From Ruminococcaceae bacterium UBA7067 (GTDB lineage Bacteria; Bacillota; Clostridia; Oscillospirales; Acutalibacteraceae), in the NCBI GenBank assembly GCA_002493755.1, contig DKZT01000051.1, positions 1,053 through 45,617 of the forward strand: DNA of 44,565 bases, written 5' to 3'. A model generated the notes under the pieces. The model had not been told where the DNA came from. It was given only the letters and a program-made list of their open reading frames with translations, and searched no databases. Every line of letters starts with the position of its first letter. Within the stretch, counting starts at the first letter, position 1. The translations under genes and the position numbers were made by a program. Positions 1 to 5,820 of the stretch are shown here, piece after piece.

Positions 1-558
1 CTTCATAACATCAAGCACCTCGCCGACCATTTCAGGGTCAAGCGCACTTGTCGGCTCGTCAAAAAGCATTACATCGGGGTTCATACAAAGCGCACGGACT
101 ATGGCTATTCTCTGCTTCTGTCCGCCCGAAAGCTGTGAGGGATATGCGTTTGCTCTGTCGGCTAGTCCAACTCGCTCGAGCAGCTCCATAGCCTGCTTCT
201 CGGCTTCCTCACGGCTTAAATTCAAAAGCTTCATCGGACCGAGCGTCATATTCTTAAGCACCGTCATATGCGGAAAGAGGTTAAACTGCTGGAACACCAT
301 TCCCATCTTCTGTCTGTGCAGGTTGATGTTTACCTTGGGGTCTGTTATGTCCGTACCCTCAAAGAGAATCGTTCCGCCTGTCGGCTCTTCAAGCCTGTTA
401 AGACAGCGCAGGAAGGTCGATTTGCCCGAACCCGAAGCACCAATTACAACCATAACATCGCCCTTGCGGATTTCGGCGTTGATGCCCTTAAGCACCTGAA
501 CGTCACCAAAGTCCTTTTGCAGGTTGTCTACTTTAATAAGCACGTCATTAGTGGTCAC
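1..558 (-). CDS. Polar amino-acid ABC transporter ATPase, GlnQ/HisP type (3' end outside window)
   Basis: Cytoplasmic ATPase of an amino-acid importer. Reading the minus strand from a GTG at 558 gives 186 codons running off the window edge. Visible motifs are Walker A (GASGSGKST, residues 40-48), the Q-loop region (GMVFQQFNLFPH), the signature LSGGQKQR and Walker B with D-loop (MLFDEPTSALD). The order and wording are typical of the GlnQ/HisP/ArtP family. The GTG start is chosen because AGGAGG lies 10 nt upstream and no ATG is available in frame. It overlaps the end of the permease gene by 11 nt, implying translational coupling. The C-terminal portion is missing only because the window ends. 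Family certain; substrate not readable. Confidence 0.93.
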   Translation of the reverse strand, partial: MTTNDVLIKVDNLQKDFGDVQVLKGINAEIRKGDVMVVIGASGSGKSTFLRCLNRLEEPTGGTILFEGTDITDPKVNINLHRQKMGMVFQQFNLFPHMTVLKNMTLGPMKLLNLSREEAEKQAMELLERVGLADRANAYPSQLSGGQKQRIAIVRALCMNPDVMLFDEPTSALDPEMVGEVLDVMK

Positions 559-1279
559 TGCTGCGCAGCCTCCTTTCAAGCTTCTTGAGGAAGAATGTCA
601 GAATAAGAACAATAACGAGGTAAATTACCGCAATCGTAATAAGCGGGAAGAATGCCTCGTAGGTACGGGAGCGGATAAGATTGCCGACGTAGGTTAAATC
701 CTTAAGCGCAACATAGCCTGCCACCGAGGTTTCCTTTACAAGCACGATAAACTCGTTGCCGAGGGCAGGCAGAACATTCTTGAAAGCCTGCGGCAGAATA
801 ACGTGAATCATTGTGCTTTTGTAGTCAAATCCAAGCGAACGGCTCGCCTCAAACTGCCCCTTGTCAATCGACATAATACCCGAGCGTACAATCTCGGCAA
901 CATAAGCCGCAGAGTTCAGTCCGAATGCAATAATCGCCGCAATGATACCCTCGCGCAGAGACGAGAAAATAACATAGTAAATTATCATAAGCTGAATTAC
1001 CACAGGCGTTCCTCTGATAACCGTTATGTAGATATTGCAGATAAAATTGAGTATCTTAAGAACATAATCACCGGCTGTGGCGCATTTCCTGCCCATAAGC
1101 TGCATATCGTGTGTAGAACGCACAATAGCGATAAGAAAGCCCAGCACAACGCCGATAACAGCCGCGCACAGAGTTATTTCAACCGTTACTCCGAGACCCG
1201 ACAAAAGCTGAAGCCAGCGGTCATCGGTGATAAAGGTTTTTTCAAAGCTTGCCGCTATCTCGGAAAAAAATTGTTCCAT
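548..1279 (-). CDS. Polar amino-acid ABC transporter permease (HisM/GlnP family)
   Basis: Membrane subunit of the importer, 243 aa, normal for the family. Several hydrophobic segments are visible (about residues 25-50, 82-130 and 210-232). The EAA loop coupling to the ATPase reads EASRSLGFDYKSTMIHVILPQ. An RGTPVV motif near residue 90 is also typical of HisM/GlnP proteins. A purine-rich Shine-Dalgarno site (AAGGAGGAGAATAA) lies just before the ATG. The ATPase gene overlaps its 3' end. Upstream, 294 bp separate it from the binding-protein gene; that gap is occupied by a repeat element, unusual inside such an operon. Confidence 0.93.
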   Translation of the reverse strand: MEQFFSEIAASFEKTFITDDRWLQLLSGLGVTVEITLCAAVIGVVLGFLIAIVRSTHDMQLMGRKCATAGDYVLKILNFICNIYITVIRGTPVVIQLMIIYYVIFSSLREGIIAAIIAFGLNSAAYVAEIVRSGIMSIDKGQFEASRSLGFDYKSTMIHVILPQAFKNVLPALGNEFIVLVKETSVAGYVALKDLTYVGNLIRSRTYEAFFPLITIAVIYLVIVLILTFFLKKLERRLRSSDH

Positions 1280-1361
1280 TTATTCTCCTCCTTGTATTTT
1301 TAGTATATTAAATTCAGCAGAGCGAGCAAATCCCTCAGTCGGCAACTTAAGCACGAAACCA

Positions 1362-1497
1362 AAACGAGGTCGTAGGGAACTGGCTTGCCTGTTCCGGTTC
1401 GAGCCGCTAAGTGTTATACTCTATTCTGATTTTGTAGAGCATTGCAGTAAATACGCCTATCCCGGAACGGTCAAGACCGTTCCCTACAACCTCGTTT
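1362..1497 (+). repeat. MITE-like element, copy A, inside the ABC transporter operon
   Basis: About 136 bp, bounded by 19-bp terminal inverted repeats: AAACGAGGTCGTAGGGAAC on the left and the inverse of AAACGAGGTTGTAGGGAAC on the right. Each end continues into a hairpin; the right one is GGAACGGTC-AA-GACCGTTCC. The interior resembles the copies at 2583 and 22993. It lies between the binding-protein and permease genes. The flank at about 1303-1330 carries an inverted scrap of the same interior (CAGCAGAGCGAG). Confidence 0.8.
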
Positions 1498-1519
1498 AAA
1501 GTTGAAGCCATAGCCTTAC

Positions 1520-1578
1520 ATTTTTTAATCCAAAGAGCCTCAAAGCGGCGACAACCATCTCCACTCTTCACTCTTAAC
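1520..1578 (-). repeat. Heptad-repeat element abutting the binding-protein stop codon
   Basis: On the minus strand the binding-protein TAA is followed directly by GAGTGAAGAGTGGAGATGG, units of the 7-bp family. Then comes a GC-rich segment (GTTGTCGCCGCTTTGAGGCTC) that recurs around 35585-35608 and 22926-22950. No gene is seen here. Confidence 0.65.
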
Positions 1579-2371
1579 CTTTAACAATAATAACCTGCTT
1601 AGCCTTTGTGTAGGTATCGGTGAAGTTGATTGACTTCTCTCTCTCCTCTGTAACAGTCATACCTGCCATACCGAAGTCAGCCTTACCTGACTGAACGGCT
1701 GTGATGATAGCGTCAAAGTCCATATCATCGATAACGAGCTTGTAGCCGAGCTTGTCGCAGATTGCCTGAGCGAGCATTGCGTCAATACCTACAACCTTGC
1801 CGCCCTCCTGATACTCATAAGGCTCAAATGTGGCGTTTGTAGCCATGTGAAGCTCACCCTTTGAGGTGTCTGTTCCCTCAGGAGTTTCATACGGTGTCTT
1901 GCCCTTTGTGTCATCACCGATATAGTTTTTGATAATCTTATCAACAGTACCGTCTTTTCTCAGCTCCTCAAGAGCCTTGTTGATGTTGTCCCTGAGTTCG
2001 GTGTTGTTCTTGGCTACACAGATAGCGTATTCCTCTTCTGCAAAAGGCTCGTCAAGAATCTTAAGACCCTTGTTTGCGGCAACAAAAGCCTTGGCAGGCT
2101 CGCTGTCGATGATTACGCAGTCAATCTTGTCCTGAGAAAGTGCAAGCACTGCGTCTGCGCCCTTGTTGTAACGCTCGATTGTAGAGCCTTTTTCCTCGTA
2201 ATCGCTTGCGTAAAGGTCGCCTGTTGTGCCGAGCTGAACGCCGATTTTTGCACCGGCGAGATCGTCAATACTCTTAACCCTTGCCTCTACGGCACTTGAG
2301 CTTGACGGTGCGCTTGAAGAGCCTGTGTTTGAATTACAAGCAGTAAGCGACACAGCCGCTGTGCAGAGCAT
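1574..2371 (-). CDS. Amino-acid ABC transporter substrate-binding lipoprotein, circularly permuted, with in-frame TGA in the signal peptide
   Basis: Extracytoplasmic solute-binding protein (SBP_bac_3-like). The natural start appears to be ATG at 2410 (AGAGGA Shine-Dalgarno before it), giving MKKKIISG, but codon 9 (2386-2384) is TGA. The next in-frame ATG at 2371 yields the 265-aa product annotated here, which keeps the lipobox (LTAC, Cys12) but loses the positively charged n-region. The fold order is swapped. Residues about 32-151 match the usual second half (IDDLAGAKIGVQLGTTGD through VDKIIKNYIG). After a Gly/Thr/Pro-rich linker, residues 173-265 match the usual first half (ELHMATNATFEPYEY through the family motif GMTVTEEREKSINFTD). 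So this is a circular permutation. The stop TAA abuts a heptad repeat. It is the first gene of the importer operon. It could be a recent pseudogene, a sequencing error, or a gene rescued by re-initiation. Confidence 0.8.
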   Translation of the reverse strand: MLCTAAVSLTACNSNTGSSSAPSSSSAVEARVKSIDDLAGAKIGVQLGTTGDLYASDYEEKGSTIERYNKGADAVLALSQDKIDCVIIDSEPAKAFVAANKGLKILDEPFAEEEYAICVAKNNTELRDNINKALEELRKDGTVDKIIKNYIGDDTKGKTPYETPEGTDTSKGELHMATNATFEPYEYQEGGKVVGIDAMLAQAICDKLGYKLVIDDMDFDAIITAVQSGKADFGMAGMTVTEEREKSINFTDTYTKAKQVIIVKG

Positions 2372-2446
2372 TGATAATGCGAGTCAGCCTGAAATAATTT
2401 TCTTTTTCATTATGTGTCCTCTTTTCTTAATTTTCTGATAAAATAC

Positions 2447-2475
2447 ATTATAATATAGCTTGCGTCAAATTGCAA
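2447..2475 (-). promoter_or_regulatory. Sigma-A promoter of the amino-acid transporter operon
   Basis: TTGCAA (2475-2470), 17-bp spacer, TATAAT (2452-2447), about 37 bp before the ATG at 2410. Spacing is ideal and the -10 is a perfect match. Confidence 0.7.
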
Positions 2476-2481
2476 ACAAAA

Positions 2482-2516
2482 TGAATAAAATCTCTCAATT
2501 TTTGTGATTTTATTCA
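2482..2516. promoter_or_regulatory. 11-bp perfect inverted repeat, possible ArgR/AhrC-type operator
   Basis: TGAATAAAATC (2482-2492) and GATTTTATTCA (2506-2516) face each other across 13 bp, directly upstream of the transporter -35. Each arm resembles an ARG-box half site (ATGAATAAAA). Regulation by arginine is inference. Confidence 0.4.
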
Positions 2517-2582
2517 CCGTAATAATGCTATTTTTACGCTAGGGAATTAAGGCATTAGAGTTGCCAGTGGACAGAAATTGTA

Positions 2583-2718
2583 AAACGAGATCGTAGGGAA
2601 CACTCATGAGTGTTCCGGCTCGAGCCGATGAATGTTATACTCTATTCTAATTTTGTTTAACACAGCAGTAACTGCGTCTATCCCGGAACGGTCATGACCG
2701 TTCCCTACGAACATTTTC
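2583..2718 (+). repeat. MITE-like element, copy B
   Basis: Same family as 1362-1497. The left terminal repeat is AAACGAGATCGTAGGGAAC; the right end has decayed. Both ends carry perfect 20-bp palindromes: GGAACACTCATGAGTGTTCC (2598-2617) and GGAACGGTCATGACCGTTCC (about 2685-2704). The arms differ from each other yet each pairs with itself. Confidence 0.8.
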
Positions 2719-2755
2719 GGAACACAAATTCTTAAGTTGACGACATTGCCCTTTG

Positions 2756-2832
2756 GGGAAGGTGTCAGCGTAGCTGACGGATGAGGGGTGTTCGCTCTGC
2801 TGAATGTTATAATCTATTCTCATTTTGTTTAA
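2756..2832 (+). repeat. Composite repeat: hairpin GTCAGCGTAGCTGAC plus interior scrap of the MITE-like element
   Basis: GGAAGGTGTCAGCGTAGCTG and the following ACGGATGAGGGG carry a GTCAGC-GTA-GCTGAC hairpin. They are followed at 2789-2832 by a stretch closely matching the interior of the 136-bp element (GCTGAATGTTATAATCTATT). It looks like a chimera of two repeat types. With copy B and the promoter it fills the 436-bp gap 2411-2846; no gene is visible there. Confidence 0.55.
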
Positions 2833-2846
2833 AAACACATTCAATA

Positions 2847-3338
2847 TCATTTATCGTAATTTTTATAATAATTCTGCGCCTTTTTATCGTAAGGCAAAAG
2901 GAACGACCAGTTCATCGTCCAATAGCCACGCTTTCTTAATGTATTCACACCTCTGTATTTTAACAGCGTAAAAACAAGCAGAGGAAGCTCAATAAAACAA
3001 GCTTTAATAAATGCGTAAGGCTTCATTATTTCAACAAAATTATGCGTAAACGCTGAAATTATACACAGCACAAAAAACACTATAATGCAAAAATAACCGA
3101 CATAATTTGCAATTATAAAGAACCACTGATAACCAATACACACCTTTGTATTTTCTATGTATCTCCGCCTTAAAATCCTGTCCCAAATTGAAAAGGTCTT
3201 TTTAAGCTTTTTGTAACCATTTTTACTGCGGTTAGCTTTTAACACTCTGTTTGGAGCAGGGAAAATAAAAAACCATACAAATACCGTAGCCAGAGATATA
3301 CGAACTATTATTTCATAAATACTTTCAAACCATTCCAT
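2847..3338 (-). CDS. Small membrane protein of unknown function
   Basis: A 163-aa product starting at ATG 3338 (MEWFESIYEII); AAGGCGG lies upstream, and an in-frame TTG at 3356 is a less likely start. Hydrophobic stretches at about residues 8-27, 68-92 and 104-122 suggest three membrane spans, with a basic loop (KANRSKNGYKKLKK) between the first two. I do not recognise a family. Base composition is more A+T-rich than the surrounding housekeeping genes. It has its own promoter and no obvious partner gene. Confidence 0.6.
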   Translation of the reverse strand: MEWFESIYEIIVRISLATVFVWFFIFPAPNRVLKANRSKNGYKKLKKTFSIWDRILRRRYIENTKVCIGYQWFFIIANYVGYFCIIVFFVLCIISAFTHNFVEIMKPYAFIKACFIELPLLVFTLLKYRGVNTLRKRGYWTMNWSFLLPYDKKAQNYYKNYDK

Positions 3339-3390
3339 AGACCGACCGCCTTTCAATACAATAGTTGATTTAAGAAAAATATCTTTTTTG

Positions 3391-3420
3391 ATTCTATACT
3401 ACAAAATGTAATTTTGTCAA
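3391..3420 (-). promoter_or_regulatory. Sigma-A promoter of the small membrane-protein gene
   Basis: TTGACA (3420-3415) with TAGAAT (3396-3391) at 18 bp, or TATAGA (3398-3393) at 16 bp. Confidence 0.55.
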
Positions 3421-3483
3421 TTAAATAATGGCAATAATACTCAAAAAAGGAATAAAATTTTCTTTTATCTTTCCGTTAATCTG

Positions 3484-3512
3484 TTGATTATCTCCGCAAA
3501 ATAAGCTATTAT
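3484..3512 (+). promoter_or_regulatory. Sigma-A promoter of the deaminase gene
   Basis: TTGATT (3484-3489), 17-bp spacer, TATTAT (3507-3512), 38 bp before the ATG at 3550. Confidence 0.6.
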
Positions 3513-3549
3513 ATATTTGTATAGAAAAATCAGTTCGGAGGCGGGCAGA

Positions 3550-4038
3550 ATGGACAGAATTGACAAGAATAATTATTATCTTGACATAGCAGAAACAGTT
3601 TTAGAGCGAGGCACCTGCTTAAGGCGCAATTTCGGCGCAATTATCGTAAACCGTGACCAGATAATTTCAACAGGCTATGTCGGCGCACCCAGAGGAAGAC
3701 AAAACTGCATCGACCTCGGACACTGCATAAGGGAAACTAAGAAAATACCGCGCGGCGAACGCTACGAGCTGTGCCGCAGTGTTCACGCTGAGGCAAACGC
3801 CATTATTCACGCCGCACGCAACGATATGATAGGAGCAACGATGTACCTTGTCGGCAAGAACGCAAGGACAGGCGAATATATTGAGGACGCCAACTCCTGC
3901 GCTATGTGCAAGAGAATGATAATCAACTCGGGCATAGCAAAGGTTATTATCAGAAATACAAAGACAAAATTCACTGCAATTTATGTTGACGACTGGGTTC
4001 ACAATGATGAAAGCCTTGACGGCGTTTTTGGGTATTAA
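3550..4038 (+). CDS. Deoxycytidylate (dCMP) deaminase family protein
   Basis: Zinc-dependent cytidine/deoxycytidylate deaminase fold, 162 aa. Zinc ligands and catalytic Glu are visible: HAEANAI (His79, Glu81) and CAMC (Cys117, Cys120). The surrounding pattern (GAIIVNRDQIISTGYVGAPRG, HCIRE) is that of ComEB/dCMP deaminases, which make dUMP for thymidylate synthesis. Start chosen at ATG 3550 because GGAGG sits 8 nt upstream; a TTG further upstream has no such site. It is monocistronic, with its own promoter and terminator. A nucleoside or tRNA-type deaminase is less likely from the motif spacing. Confidence 0.85.
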   Translation: MDRIDKNNYYLDIAETVLERGTCLRRNFGAIIVNRDQIISTGYVGAPRGRQNCIDLGHCIRETKKIPRGERYELCRSVHAEANAIIHAARNDMIGATMYLVGKNARTGEYIEDANSCAMCKRMIINSGIAKVIIRNTKTKFTAIYVDDWVHNDESLDGVFGY

Positions 4039-4058
4039 GCTATAATTCCGAAATTGAC

Positions 4059-4103
4059 AAATGGTGCGGAAAGTATAAAGCGACTTTCCGCACCATTTTA
4101 TTA
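4059..4103 (+). terminator. Intrinsic terminator after the deaminase gene
   Basis: AAATGGTGCGGAAAGT pairs perfectly with ACTTTCCGCACCATTT across an 8-nt loop, followed by TTATT. The symmetric A and T flanks could let it act in both directions. Confidence 0.8.
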
Positions 4104-4166
4104 TCTAAGCTTTTAAAATTCAGTGCGACGATACCTTAATTATTCATCGCTTTAGCATCGGTAATC

Positions 4167-5117
4167 TTACGAAACAAACGTCTTTATCTCTTCTTCAACA
4201 AAAGACACAGATGTCGTTGTGGAATATTGAGTAAGATTATCGTTTGAATCATAGCCCTCAAACTTTAGAATAATTCCGCTCTCGTCATCTACAATCATAA
4301 CAAATCTATTAACACCTAAATTTGCTCCATAATTTTTATCTGTTGTTCCTTCCAGAATTGTGCAGTCTCTTCCTAAATATTGGGTTTTCTCAGAGATTTT
4401 CCACAAATTTTCATTTGATAAAAAGCCAAAAGCCATTTCCTGAGGGAACAGGCTAATCGTAGAAGCATAATGAACATTTGTCGGGTTCAATCTATAATGA
4501 TAAACCGGAACCATAGTTGCGTCAGAGTTCATTTCGCCATTAGTTGTATAAGTAACACGATCCTCAGCATCTGTTCCGCTCAAAGAAGTATTTAACTCTC
4601 CGCTTTCATCGGCGGCAGCTTCATACGATTTTGCATAAGCGGGTTCAACATTGTAATTTGTATTATCATTAATATTATCAACGGTATATATTTTTCCGTC
4701 CTGCACAAAAACCTCTTCATCAAATTCAGCGCCTTTAATATGCTGATAGGCTCTGCAATCACTCATATTGACATTGTATTCAATTGAAAAATCAGTGCCA
4801 TTTAACATATTAGTTTCAATTGTACCGTTTACAAGATTATAATAATCTACAGAATTCAGAATTTTATTAAAATAGTCGCTTTTAGTAACCGCATTTAAAA
4901 CTTTAACAGGTATCTCTTCTCCATCTCTACCATCTGATATATCTGCCGGCATTGTTTTATCAGCAACTGTATCTTTATCAGCAATTACGTTGGAATTTTC
5001 TGTATCAGAGCTTTCCACCGCCGCCGAATTAAAATCATTGGTTGCAGCGGCAACACTTACCGCAACAGCTGACGCTAATAAAATTGCTAACACAATTATC
5101 ATTATTCGTTTTTTCAT
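4167..5117 (-). CDS. Secreted protein of unknown function, possibly LolA/RseB-like fold
   Basis: A 316-aa product from ATG 5117 (GGGAG site upstream). Residues 1-26 form a clear signal peptide: KKR, then a hydrophobic core, then an Ala-rich cleavage region. A Ser/Asp/Thr-rich linker follows. The rest alternates short polar and hydrophobic strands with phrases such as EEVFVQDGKIYTV and NRFVMIVDDESGIILKFEGYD. These recall the beta-sheet sensor domains of LolA/MucB-RseB-type proteins and a 'reporter-lipid or peptide binding' role, but this is only a resemblance. It acts outside the membrane. It is A+T-rich like the gene at 2847 and has no operon partner. Confidence 0.6.
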   Translation of the reverse strand: MKKRIMIIVLAILLASAVAVSVAAATNDFNSAAVESSDTENSNVIADKDTVADKTMPADISDGRDGEEIPVKVLNAVTKSDYFNKILNSVDYYNLVNGTIETNMLNGTDFSIEYNVNMSDCRAYQHIKGAEFDEEVFVQDGKIYTVDNINDNTNYNVEPAYAKSYEAAADESGELNTSLSGTDAEDRVTYTTNGEMNSDATMVPVYHYRLNPTNVHYASTISLFPQEMAFGFLSNENLWKISEKTQYLGRDCTILEGTTDKNYGANLGVNRFVMIVDDESGIILKFEGYDSNDNLTQYSTTTSVSFVEEEIKTFVS

Positions 5118-5155
5118 AAAAAGTATCTCCCTTTCCTTAAATTGACGACATTTGG

Positions 5156-5177
5156 TACAGGGGTACTTACCCCTGTA
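5156..5177. repeat. Perfect 10-bp inverted repeat in the leader of the secreted-protein gene
   Basis: TACAGGGGTA-CT-TACCCCTGTA lies about 40 bp upstream of the ATG at 5117. It would form a tight hairpin in the 5' UTR. It may be a repeat remnant or an operator. Confidence 0.55.
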
Positions 5178-5205
5178 ATTATTCATACACTTCGTGATTA
5201 TCATT

Positions 5206-5233
5206 AGTATATATTTTCCTTGAAGTTCCTCAA
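5206..5233 (-). promoter_or_regulatory. Possible promoter of the secreted-protein gene
   Basis: TTGAGG (5233-5228), 16-bp spacer, TATACT (5211-5206). Confidence 0.35.
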
Positions 5234-5641
5234 ACTATCATATAACCCTGTTCATTGGAATCACCTCTATTGTTTCATATAGTGGCATTTTCCCTCTTGC
5301 AATTATATTTTATCATCTCGGATGCAAAAAAAACAACATTCGTAATCAACAAAGATAACATAATTTATTTAGTGATTATTGCCGTTTTTTTGTATCGGTA
5401 TTTTTTTATTCATCATACATTAAGAAATCTTGCTCCTGATTTCCCTGAAAAACAGGAAAATTATGAGCAAGTAAAATGCCGTTAAGCTTCATTTCTCCGT
5501 TTTGACCAAAGATTAAAAACACAATTGTAAAAATGTTGTTCAAAACTCTTTTTAACCCGTTTTCATTCGACCTTATCCGTCAAATTAATCGTCAAATTAC
5601 ATAAATCTTGTTGTATGTAATAATGAAAATATACAAATCAG
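5234..5641. other. A+T-rich intergenic stretch without a convincing gene
   Basis: An open frame at 5255-5485 begins with TTG and lacks a ribosome-binding site. Nothing else coding or structured is visible until the hairpin at 5642. Confidence 0.5.
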
Positions 5642-5702
5642 ACCGCCGAAACTCAGCCCTGCGCCGACAGTAAAATCACAGCGGAAATTTGCGGCGGTTT
5701 TT
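5642..5702 (+). terminator. Possible terminator hairpin upstream of the adhE promoter
   Basis: ACCGCCGAAA pairs with TTTGCGGCGGT (one bulge), followed by five Ts. The enclosed 40 nt contain a smaller GCCG/CGG-type stem. It lies just before the adhE -35, so it probably insulates that promoter from upstream transcription. Confidence 0.45.
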
Positions 5703-5727
5703 ACAATAAATTCAGCGGAAAAAGATA

Positions 5728-5756
5728 TTGACAATTTTTTAACAATCTCATATAAT
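5728..5756 (+). promoter_or_regulatory. adhE promoter (consensus sigma-A) overlapping a Rex-like operator
   Basis: TTGACA (5728-5733), 17-bp spacer, TATAAT (5751-5756): both hexamers match consensus exactly. The 18 bp at 5728-5745 read TTGACAA-TTTT-TTAACAA. This equals the clostridial Rex operator pattern TTGTTAA-N4-TTAACAA except for two bases that are also the -35 bases. Rex is a NADH/NAD+ sensor known to repress fermentation genes including adhE in Firmicutes. Confidence 0.7.
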
Positions 5757-5820
5757 GAAACTACAGAAAGACTTCTGTTGATTTTATTTATTAACTTTAC
5801 TTTTAATGGAGGAGAAAATC

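Noticed and set aside
2384..2386. TGA as a recoded sense codon (Trp or Gly) in the binding protein
   Set aside because: Several other genes here (aroF, pheA, lepA, tyrA) clearly use TGA as stop, so a genome-wide recoding is ruled out; no selenocysteine context is apparent in a signal peptide.
5255..5485. 76-codon open frame, hydrophobic, between the secreted protein and adhE
   Set aside because: Starts with TTG, has no Shine-Dalgarno site, and sits in A+T-rich DNA where hydrophobic frames arise by chance.
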